The notes below the pieces were generated by a model. It saw only the letters and a list, made by a program, of their open reading frames with translations. It did not search any database and was not told the origin of the DNA. Made by a program: the position numbers and the translations under genes. This document shows, one piece after another, positions 24,026 through 30,478 of a stretch of 35,185 nucleotides of DNA; the stretch's first letter is position 1, and every line of letters begins with the position of its first letter. The stretch comes from Kiritimatiellia bacterium (lineage in GTDB: Bacteria > Verrucomicrobiota > Kiritimatiellia > CAIQIC01 > Lenti-01), in contig JAFYAC010000038.1 in the NCBI GenBank assembly GCA_017540905.1, positions 1-35,185 of the forward strand, in the 5' to 3' direction.

Positions 24026-25507
24026 TTATTCGGCGGGGGGGAGGAGGTCGGAGGAGCGGTCGGCGGGGATTTGGTAGCGGGTCATGACGCGGGGGGTGGC
24101 GGCGCGGAGTTCCCCGACGTCCACCACCATGTCGACGTCCCATTCGTCGCCCATGTCCAGGCCGAAGCGGAGGTAGCCGCCGTCGGCCGCTTCGATGAGG
24201 CCCGCCAGGTGGCGGAGGTTTTGCACGGGGGTGCCGTCGACGGAGCGGACGAGGGTGTCGTCGCAGCCGAGGTAGCCTTCCATGCAGACGTCGGGGAGGA
24301 TGTCGGAGATGACGACGGCTTCGTCGCCGGGGAAGGCTTTGTCGACGGCCAGGTCGTCGTGGAAGTCGGGGTCGGCCTTGTCGATGTAGTCGAAGGAGGC
24401 GGTGGTGAAGACGATGCCGCCGAAGAGGAGGTAGTCGGGTTTGGCGCCGGAAAGCCAGGGGCGGATGCGGATGTCGCGCTTGGCGGCGCGCAGGGAGGTC
24501 TCGGCGACGGCGCCGCCGCGGAGGTAGCGGACGGGGATTTCTTCGCCGACCTGGCGGAGGTAGATGGGATAGTGGAGGGAGCGGGGCTGGTTGCCGGCGA
24601 TGCGGATCTTGCCGTTGTTGGAGACTTTGTGGCCGCCGATCTCCAGGATGATGTCATCGGGCTGCAGGGGGGTCTCGCCGCCGAAGCCGCCGGCGACGTG
24701 CTCGACGAGGACGCCGGTCCAGTCGTCCTGCATGCCGCACCAGCGGCGCATGGCCGGGCTCTCCATGGGGTTGTGCTCGAAGGGGATCTCGGGGAAGCCG
24801 TCCACGCGCCCGTCCTCGATGTCGGCCAGGAAGTGGCGGATGATTTCGGCGGGGATCATGTAGCCGAGGGCTTCGCCCTTCTTGTCGCCCTGGAAGGCGA
24901 TGCCGGCGACGAGGCCGGTGCCGAGGTCGAGGACGGGGCCGCCGCTGTTGCCGGGGTTGATGGCGGCGTCGATCTGCACGCCGAGCAGTTCGGTGTGGGC
25001 GTGGGTGTAGACGATGTCCTCGATGCGGGAGACGATGCCGCGCGTGAAGGAGATGTCGGTGCCGCCGATGGGGTAGCCGACGGCGAGGACTTCGTCCTGG
25101 ATGCGCGGGGTCTCGCCCAGTTCCATGGGGGTGACGCCCTCCATGAAGGCGGGGTCCCCGACGCGGACGAGCGCCAAGTCGGCGTCGTTGTCGATGAAGG
25201 CGGGTTCGGCGTGGTGGAGGGCGTCGCCGTCGTGCTTGCGGACGCGGATGTACGAGGCGTCCGCGACGCAGTGGGCGCAGGTGAGGATGAGTCCGGGGGC
25301 GATGACCACGCCGGAGCCGGAACCGGAGCCGGTCAGGGTGATCCAGGGGCGGTAGATGTTGGGGAAGGCGCGCGTGACTTCGAGTTTGACGACGGCGTTG
25401 AGGGGGTCGTCGGCCGCGCCGGGCAGGCCGGGGGCTTCCTGCGCGCGCAGGGGGAGGGCCAGGGCGAGGGCGGCAAGGAGGAGGGCGGCAGGGGCGTGGC
25501 GGGTCAT
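24026..25507 (-). CDS. Exported trypsin-like serine protease of the Deg/HtrA type
   Basis: A 493-residue protein with a signal peptide (hydrophobic LLLAALALALPL ending about RAQ, residue 23). The protease domain has the full triad: TCAHCV (His79), NDADLALVRV (Asp110) and INPGNSGGPV (Ser188), with the oxyanion-loop GNSGGP intact. Residues about 255-345 and 400-465 look like PDZ or PDZ-like domains (GVLVEHVAGG, LQPDDIILEIGGHKV; GYLGCDDTLVRSVDGTPV), giving the layout of plant-type Deg proteins more than that of E. coli DegP. It probably acts in the periplasm on misfolded or signalling proteins. A cluster of CGATTGCAATCG sequences lies 42-87 bases upstream of the start. The substrate is unknown. 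Confidence 0.9.
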   Translation of the reverse strand: MTRHAPAALLLAALALALPLRAQEAPGLPGAADDPLNAVVKLEVTRAFPNIYRPWITLTGSGSGSGVVIAPGLILTCAHCVADASYIRVRKHDGDALHHAEPAFIDNDADLALVRVGDPAFMEGVTPMELGETPRIQDEVLAVGYPIGGTDISFTRGIVSRIEDIVYTHAHTELLGVQIDAAINPGNSGGPVLDLGTGLVAGIAFQGDKKGEALGYMIPAEIIRHFLADIEDGRVDGFPEIPFEHNPMESPAMRRWCGMQDDWTGVLVEHVAGGFGGETPLQPDDIILEIGGHKVSNNGKIRIAGNQPRSLHYPIYLRQVGEEIPVRYLRGGAVAETSLRAAKRDIRIRPWLSGAKPDYLLFGGIVFTTASFDYIDKADPDFHDDLAVDKAFPGDEAVVISDILPDVCMEGYLGCDDTLVRSVDGTPVQNLRHLAGLIEAADGGYLRFGLDMGDEWDVDMVVDVGELRAATPRVMTRYQIPADRSSDLLPPAE

Positions 25508-25548
25508 GGGGGGGGGCTCCGGGGGGAAAAGGGGGCGGGCGGGGGGGG

Positions 25549-25594
25549 CGATTGCAATCGAGGGCAGTCGATTGCAGTCGATTGCAATCGAGGG
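25549..25594. repeat. CGATTGCAATCG palindrome array upstream of the protease
   Basis: CGATTGCAATCG, AGGGCAGTCG, ATTGCAGTCG, ATTGCAATCG and AGGGC follow one another with a spacing near 10 bases, so the units fall on about one face of the helix. It lies 42 bases before the protease start and 35 bases past the ACT gene stop. Similar single or double units lie upstream of prmA and in the clpS spacer. A regulator array or a mobile repeat are both possible. Confidence 0.65.
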
Positions 25595-25628
25595 CGGGCG
25601 GGGGGCGGGGCGGGCAAGCCGCCGGGGA

Positions 25629-26060
25629 TTACAGGGCGCGGACCTGCTCTTCGGTGAGGGCGGGGTAGCCGGCGGCGGCCAGGGCGGGGATCGCGACGGC
25701 GTTGTCTTCGAAGCGGAAGATCACCACCGCCTTGCCCGGGGTCCGGGTCGCGAAGGCGTACATGTATTCGACGTTCAGGCCCGCCGCCGTGATGGCGTCG
25801 AGGATCTGGTTCAGGCCGCCGGGGCGGTCCGGCATCTCGAGGGCCACCATCTCGGTGACGTTGAAGGTGTGGCCGCGGTCGCGGAGCGTCGCGGTGCAGC
25901 GGTCGACGTCGTCCACCAGCAGGCGCACGATGCCGAAGTCGCTGGTGTCCGACAGGGACATCGCACGGAGGTTGCACTGCGCTTCGGTCACGCACTGCAG
26001 GATGCTGGCCAGGCGGCCGGCGCGGTTTTCGAGGAAGACGGAGATTTGGCGGACGTTCAT
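25629..26060 (-). CDS. Tandem ACT-domain protein
   Basis: A 143-residue protein made almost only of two ACT domains: residues about 4-68 (QISVFLENRAGRLASILQCV, FGIVRLLVDD) and about 72-138 (MVALEMPDRPGGLNQILDAI, NVEYMYAF, AVVIFRFED). ACT domains bind amino acids and regulate metabolism. Stand-alone tandem ACT proteins of this size often lie next to phenylacetate-CoA ligase genes, as here, where it follows paaK. It probably senses an amino acid in connection with aryl-acid metabolism; the ligand is unknown. The start lacks a clear Shine-Dalgarno sequence and is preceded by octamer repeats. Confidence 0.92.
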   Translation of the reverse strand: MNVRQISVFLENRAGRLASILQCVTEAQCNLRAMSLSDTSDFGIVRLLVDDVDRCTATLRDRGHTFNVTEMVALEMPDRPGGLNQILDAITAAGLNVEYMYAFATRTPGKAVVIFRFEDNAVAIPALAAAGYPALTEEQVRAL

Positions 26061-26070
26061 GGGGAGGCTT

Positions 26071-26166
26071 TCGTTGGGTCGTTGGATCGTTTAATCGTTG
26101 GATCGTTGAATCGTTGGATTGTTGGGGCGTTTAATCGTTGGATCGTTTAATCGTTGGATGGTTGGA
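26071..26166. repeat. Octamer repeats TCGTTGGA / TCGTTTAA
   Basis: About twelve variants of an 8-base unit (TCGTTGGA, TCGTTTAA, TCGTTGAA) follow one another with one irregular unit near 26122. They fill most of the spacer between the paaK stop (26203) and the ACT gene start (26060), then degrade into GGTTGATTGATTCGTCGG. A low-complexity microsatellite is likely. Its length could affect ACT translation. Confidence 0.75.
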
Positions 26167-26202
26167 CGGGTTGATTGATTCGTCGGTTCGTCAGTCGGTC
26201 GG

Positions 26203-27516
26203 TCAGATTTTGCGGAGGTCGCGGACGCGGACGGCTTTGCCGAGGGTGCGCTCGATGCTGCCGGGTTCGCAGAGTTTGACCTTGGCGCCGACGTTCAGGA
26301 CGGTCTTGAGCCGGTGCTGGAGGTCGGCGCGCAGGGCTTCGAGGGTCTTGATCTTGTCGGTGAAGGCGTCGTTGCCGATCTCGATCTGGATTTCCATGGT
26401 GTCGAGGTTGCCCTGGCGGTCGACCGTGATGAGGTACTGCGGGAGGACGCCCTTGACGCGCACCAGGACGTCTTCGATCTGCGACGGGAAGACATTGACG
26501 CCGCGGATGATGAGCATGTCGTCGGTGCGGCCCATCAGGCGCGCGATGCGGCGGGTGGTACGGCCGCAGGGGCAGGCGTCGGGCAGGATGCAGGTGATGT
26601 CGCGCGTGCGGTAGCGGAGAAGGGGCTGGCCGTACTTGGAAAGGCAGGTGACGACGAGTTCGCCTTTTTCGCCGTCGGGGAGCGGCGCGCCGGTTTCGGG
26701 GTCGATGATTTCGGGATAGAAATGGTCTTCGCAGAAGTGGAGGCCGCTCTGCTGGGTGCATTCGCCGGCGACGCCGGGGCCCGCGACTTCGGAAAGGCCG
26801 TAGATGTCGTAGGCTTTCAGGGGGAGGACTTCTTCGATGTGCTTGCGCATGGCCTCGGTCCAGGGCTCGGCGCCGAAGTGGCCCGCGCGCAGCTTGAGGG
26901 AGTGCATGTCGACGCCCATCGCGGCGCCGACTTCGGCGATCTGCAGGGCGTAGGAGGGGGTGCAGCAGAGGGTCGTGACGCCGAAGTCCTTCATCAGCAT
27001 CACCTGCTTTTCGGTGTTGCCCGCGGAGGCCGGGACGACCGCCGCGCCCAGGCGCTCGGCCGCGTAGTGCATGCCGAGGCCGCCCGTGAAGAGGCCGTAG
27101 CCGTAGGAGACCTGCACGATGGACTCGGGCGTGCTGCCGGCGCGCTCGAGGGCCCGGGCCGCGCATTCGGCCCAGACGTCGAGGTCGCCCTGCGTGCTCG
27201 CCGCGACGGTCGGTTTGCCGGTGGTGCCGGAGGAGGCGTGGATGCGCACGATGTCGCGCAGGGGCGTGCCCAGCATGCCGAAGGGGTACTGGTCGCGGAA
27301 GTCTTTCTTGACCGTGAAGGGCAGCTTGGCGAGGTCGGCGATGTCCCGGATGTCGTCGGGGCGGACGCCGGCCTCGTCCATGCGCTGGCGGTAGAAGGGG
27401 ACGTGGTCGTAGGCGTGGCGGACGACGGCGCGGAGGCGCTCGCTTTGCAGCGCGCGCAGCTCGGCGCGGGGCAGGGTCTCGGCCCAGGAAAGGGGTTTGG
27501 TGGCGGGTGTGGTCAT
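26203..27516 (-). CDS. paaK: Phenylacetate-CoA ligase (aryl-acid--CoA ligase)
   Basis: A 437-residue adenylate-forming enzyme that joins phenylacetate or a similar aryl acid to coenzyme A using ATP. Seen: HASSGTTGKP (93-102, the phosphate-binding loop), YDIYGLSEVAGPG, the LLRYRTRDI segment with the conserved Arg-Asp, a CPCGR motif typical of PaaK, and RGVNVFPSQIEDVL near the start of the mobile C-terminal domain. Length is normal. The start is preceded by AAAGGATTCCCC; upstream open frame is not supported. With the ACT protein downstream it resembles gene pairs in anaerobes that oxidise aromatic amino acids to aryl acids; the oxidoreductase genes (ior) usually linked to them are not in the window. 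Confidence 0.94.
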   Translation of the reverse strand: MTTPATKPLSWAETLPRAELRALQSERLRAVVRHAYDHVPFYRQRMDEAGVRPDDIRDIADLAKLPFTVKKDFRDQYPFGMLGTPLRDIVRIHASSGTTGKPTVAASTQGDLDVWAECAARALERAGSTPESIVQVSYGYGLFTGGLGMHYAAERLGAAVVPASAGNTEKQVMLMKDFGVTTLCCTPSYALQIAEVGAAMGVDMHSLKLRAGHFGAEPWTEAMRKHIEEVLPLKAYDIYGLSEVAGPGVAGECTQQSGLHFCEDHFYPEIIDPETGAPLPDGEKGELVVTCLSKYGQPLLRYRTRDITCILPDACPCGRTTRRIARLMGRTDDMLIIRGVNVFPSQIEDVLVRVKGVLPQYLITVDRQGNLDTMEIQIEIGNDAFTDKIKTLEALRADLQHRLKTVLNVGAKVKLCEPGSIERTLGKAVRVRDLRKI

Positions 27517-27564
27517 GGGGAATCCTTTGGGTGGGGGACGGGGGACCGTCCCGGAATCAGGCGC

Positions 27565-27581
27565 GGAATATGCACTATTCC
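27565..27581. promoter_or_regulatory. Palindrome upstream of paaK, possible operator
   Basis: GGAATATGCACTATTCC is a perfect inverted repeat (arms GGAATA/TATTCC, 5-base centre) located 49-65 bases before the paaK start. Position and symmetry fit a repressor site; there is no other copy in the window. Confidence 0.35.
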
Positions 27582-27623
27582 ACGGCGGTGCACAACAGCT
27601 TTTTTCGGAATGGGGACGGGGCG

Positions 27624-28133
27624 TCAGTCGCCGCGGGATGCGGCGTCGCCGTCGGCCGGCGGAAGGGACGCGGCGGCCGGCCCGGAGGTGGCGGCGATGG
27701 AGGGATGCACGATGCGGCGGATCCAAGGCAGGAGGCCGGTCGAGGTCTTGTCCAGCTCCGCCTGCGCCTCCTGGAGGGCGGCCTGCCAGGCGGGGGCGAA
27801 GCCGGGGGCGCGCCCGGCCATGAGGGCCGCGGCACGGTCGAGGACGTAGAGTTTCTGGAGCTCCGCGCGGTCCGGCTTGTTCTTCAGTTCCGCCACCGTG
27901 ATTTCCAGGTTGCGGTTGGCATCGCGCAGCTGCGCGGCTTCGGCCTGGAGGGACTGGGTTCCCTTGGCGTTGAGCTCGGCCGCGGTCCGGCAGTGTTCCT
28001 CCAGGCGGCGGACTTCCCGCCGGAGGGCCCGCTTGGCGCTCCATCCCGAAAAGAACGCCCAGGCCGCGAAAACCAGCCCCGCGAGCAGGCCCCAGGTGAA
28101 AGGATGGGCAATGGCGGTCAACAGAATATCCAT
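27624..28133 (-). CDS. Small membrane protein with coiled coil, unrecognised
   Basis: A 169-residue protein of unknown function. Residues about 12-32 (FTWGLLAGLVFAAWAFFSGW) form one transmembrane segment near the N-terminus, followed by a highly charged helix likely to be a coiled coil (about 34-90: RALRREVRRLEEHCRTAAELN to EITVAELKNK). The last 35 residues are Pro/Ala-rich and disordered. The start has AAGGAGACGAACC just upstream, so I take it as a real gene. Such RmuC-like or LapA-like single-span coiled-coil proteins are common and diverse. It lies 107 bases upstream of paaK on the same strand; no functional link is evident. Confidence 0.8.
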   Translation of the reverse strand: MDILLTAIAHPFTWGLLAGLVFAAWAFFSGWSAKRALRREVRRLEEHCRTAAELNAKGTQSLQAEAAQLRDANRNLEITVAELKNKPDRAELQKLYVLDRAAALMAGRAPGFAPAWQAALQEAQAELDKTSTGLLPWIRRIVHPSIAATSGPAAASLPPADGDAASRGD

Positions 28134-28226
28134 GGTTCGTCTCCTTGCATGCCCCCGATTCTATGGCGGCCCGGCCCGTTTGGCAACGCCCGATGGCGGG
28201 GGACGGAAAGAACGGATGCGAAATGT

Positions 28227-28654
28227 GGTTCTTCGGGGATTATAGTGGAACCACCACCGGAATCCCACGAATGCAAGGCACAAGGAGGGCAACAGGCCCC
28301 GCCCCCCTCCGAGAGGGGGGGTGGCGCGGCCATGAATGGAAGGCGGATGCATGGCAAAAGACAAGAGGCAGGGGCCGCGACGGGGGGAGTACTGCGGGCG
28401 GCCGTCGCGGCAAGCACGACTTCACACCGCAACAAAAGAATCAATCCCTCCGCAGATGGACCATGCGAAAGCCTGCATCCACGGCCACACGCAGTACTCC
28501 CCCCCGCCGCCCTTTCCTTCCGCTCCGTTCTCGCAATCCACAAGCCATCTTCCTTCGGGCGACACCCCCCTCTCGGAGGGGGGCGAATGCTCGCGCACTC
28601 TCCATTCTCCAAATATCTCTCCTCGATCTCTCGGCAATCGTCCCCGTCCACTAT
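28227..28654. repeat. Fold-back element, copy B (right end eroded)
   Basis: Second copy of the 23558-23997 element in the same orientation, roughly 90 percent identical by eye. The left terminal repeat (28227-28248) is identical. The internal stems are kept: 28302-28320 with 28565-28583, and 28382-28407 with 28479-28504. Only CCACTAT (28648-28654) remains of the right terminal repeat, after which the sequences diverge. No 19-base flanking repeats are seen here. Spacer 28134-28899 otherwise holds no gene. Confidence 0.8.
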
Positions 28655-28805
28655 GGCCAAAAATGTCCATCGTGCGGGCGGCGACGGAGGCCACGGGCAC
28701 GGGGCATCCGTCGCTGTCCGCGTTGTTGGGAGACCATGGGACCAGCCATTGGGAAGCATCGCCGGAGCGTTAGCGCAGGCATCGGACAAATCGGAGTTCA
28801 TTTAT

Positions 28806-28834
28806 AGGAAAACACCAATGTTTTCCGTAATCTC
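28806..28834 (+). repeat. Dispersed intergenic motif upstream of the lpd gene
   Basis: GGAAAACACCAATGTTTTCC (28807-28826) is a perfect inverted repeat with 7-base arms, followed by GTAATCTC. This is the cleanest copy of the dispersed motif. It ends 65 bases before the dihydrolipoyl dehydrogenase start, so an operator role is possible here. Confidence 0.65.
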
Positions 28835-28899
28835 GCGTGACAATTTGCGCGGGGCGGCGGGCCTTTCCATCCGGGGGGCGGCGTGGTATCCTGCGGGGC

Positions 28900-30351
28900 A
28901 TGGACACGAAACCCACCCTCACCGTGCTCGGCGGCGGCCCCGCCGGCTACCCGGCGGCGTTCCTCGCCGCGGACCTCGGCATGGATGTCACGCTCGTGGA
29001 GGCCGCGCCGGCGCTCGGCGGCACCTGCCTGCACCGGGGTTGCATTCCGTCGAAGACCCTTCTGCACGCGGCGCGCGGGCTGGCGGCGGCGCGGGAGCTC
29101 GGCGCGCCGGTGCTGCCGCGGGAGGCGCTGGCGGAGACCCTCCGGCAACGCAAGGCCGCCGCCGTGGAGGCGCTGTCCGCGGGCCTCGACCGGCTGGCCG
29201 CGGCCCGCAAGGTGCGGCGCGTGCGCGGACGGGCGGAGTTCGACGGCCCCGGGCGGCTGCGGATCGCCGGGACGGAGGAGGGCGTTCTGCCGTACCAACG
29301 GCTGCTCGTCGCGTCGGGGTCGGAGCCGGCCGTGCCCGAAGGGTTCCCCGCGGGGCATCCGGACTTGTGGACGTCGGACGATGCGCTGGAGGTACCCTGC
29401 ATCCCCGGGCGGTTGCTCGTGGTGGGCGGCGGGGCGATCGGTCTGGAACTGGGGTCGCTCTACGCGGCGCTGGGGTCGCGCGTGACGGTCGCGGAGGCGC
29501 TGCCGGCGCTGCTGCCGGGCTTCGACCGGGATTTGCTGGTGCCGCTGCTCCGGCGGCTGAAGGGGATCTTCGAGGCGCTGTTGACGGGGACGGTGGCGAG
29601 CGGGATCGGGCCGCTGGCCGGGGGCGGGTTCTCCGTGACGCTGCGCCCCGCGCCGGGGCGGCCGGATGCGGAGGGCTTCCCGCGGACGGAAACCTTCGAC
29701 AAGATTCTCGTGGCCGCGGGGCGCCGTCCCGCCGTTGCCGGGCTGCATCCCGAACGCGCCGGGCTGGCCGTTGGTCCGCGCGGGTTCCTGGCGGATGCGG
29801 GGGATGGCTCCGTGAGGGCGGCCGGGGACTGCGCGTCGGCGCCGCTGCTGGCCCACAAGGCGACGCACGAGGGGCGGCTGGCCGCGGCGCGGTTCGCGGC
29901 GGACGCGGGGTGCCCGGGGGCGGATGCGGCGCGCACGGATCTGGAGACCGCGTCGGGGACGGTGCCGGCTGTCGTCTACACCGACCCGGAGGTGGCGGCG
30001 TGCGGGTTGGGCGAGGCGGCGGCCAAGGAGGCCGGAATCCCTTGCGCCGCGGCCAAGTGCCATTGGGCGGGTTCGGGGCGGGCGCTCGCGAACGGACGGA
30101 CGGACGGGCTGACGAAATGGGTGTACGATCCGGAAAGCCTGCGCATCCTGGGCGCGGCCATCGTCGGGGAGGGCGCGGGCGAGCTGCTCGGCGAGGCGCT
30201 GCTCGCCATCGAGTGCAAGGCGACGCTGGCGGACGTGGCGCGGACGATGCACCCCCACCCCACCCTCTCGGAGACGTGGATGGAGGCGGCGGCGGGGCCG
30301 CTGCATCCCATCCATGCGATGCCGAGGCGGGAGACAAGAAGTAAAAAGTAA
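28900..30351 (+). CDS. lpdA: Dihydrolipoyl dehydrogenase (E3), class I disulfide oxidoreductase
   Basis: A 483-residue flavoprotein that would reoxidise dihydrolipoyl groups of 2-oxoacid dehydrogenase or glycine cleavage complexes with NAD. Seen: FAD-binding VLGGGPAGYPAA (9-20), the redox pair in GGTCLHRGCIPSK (Cys43 and Cys48), a second dinucleotide fold LLVVGGGAIGLELGSLYAALG, AAGDCA, and C-terminal HPHPTLSE (451-458) with the catalytic His453-Glu458. The ATG at 28900 gives the conserved N-terminus; its ribosome site (GCGGGG) is weak. The last codons (ETRSKK) run into a repeat shared with the bamA side. It is alone on its strand here, without E1, E2 or gcv genes, so its complex is unknown. 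Confidence 0.92.
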   Translation: MDTKPTLTVLGGGPAGYPAAFLAADLGMDVTLVEAAPALGGTCLHRGCIPSKTLLHAARGLAAARELGAPVLPREALAETLRQRKAAAVEALSAGLDRLAAARKVRRVRGRAEFDGPGRLRIAGTEEGVLPYQRLLVASGSEPAVPEGFPAGHPDLWTSDDALEVPCIPGRLLVVGGGAIGLELGSLYAALGSRVTVAEALPALLPGFDRDLLVPLLRRLKGIFEALLTGTVASGIGPLAGGGFSVTLRPAPGRPDAEGFPRTETFDKILVAAGRRPAVAGLHPERAGLAVGPRGFLADAGDGSVRAAGDCASAPLLAHKATHEGRLAAARFAADAGCPGADAARTDLETASGTVPAVVYTDPEVAACGLGEAAAKEAGIPCAAAKCHWAGSGRALANGRTDGLTKWVYDPESLRILGAAIVGEGAGELLGEALLAIECKATLADVARTMHPHPTLSETWMEAAAGPLHPIHAMPRRETRSKK

Positions 30352-30478
30352 AAAATAAGAAGGAAGAAGGAAGAAGGAAGAAGTGCGGTGGGCGGCCTGC
30401 GGCCGCCTTCGGCATGGGCTTGGCCGCCCGCAGGGTGCACCACGCTTTTTACTTCTTACTTCGTACTTCTTCCTTCTA
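30337..30478. terminator. Inverted repeat between convergent lpd and bamA, probable two-way terminator
   Basis: AGAAGTAAAAAG (30337-30348) is the exact complement of CTTTTTACTTCT (30445-30456); GGAAGAAGG units on the left also face CTTCTTCCTTCT on the right. Between them are GGGCGGCCTGCGG and CCGCCCGCAGGG, which can form an inner GC stem. The stop codons of both genes lie inside or at the edge. The layout suits a bidirectional terminator, though it could also be an inserted repeat. Confidence 0.55.

Noticed and set aside
26071-26166. Octamer tract considered as a CRISPR array
   Set aside because: The units are 8 bases without unique spacers and there are no cas genes.
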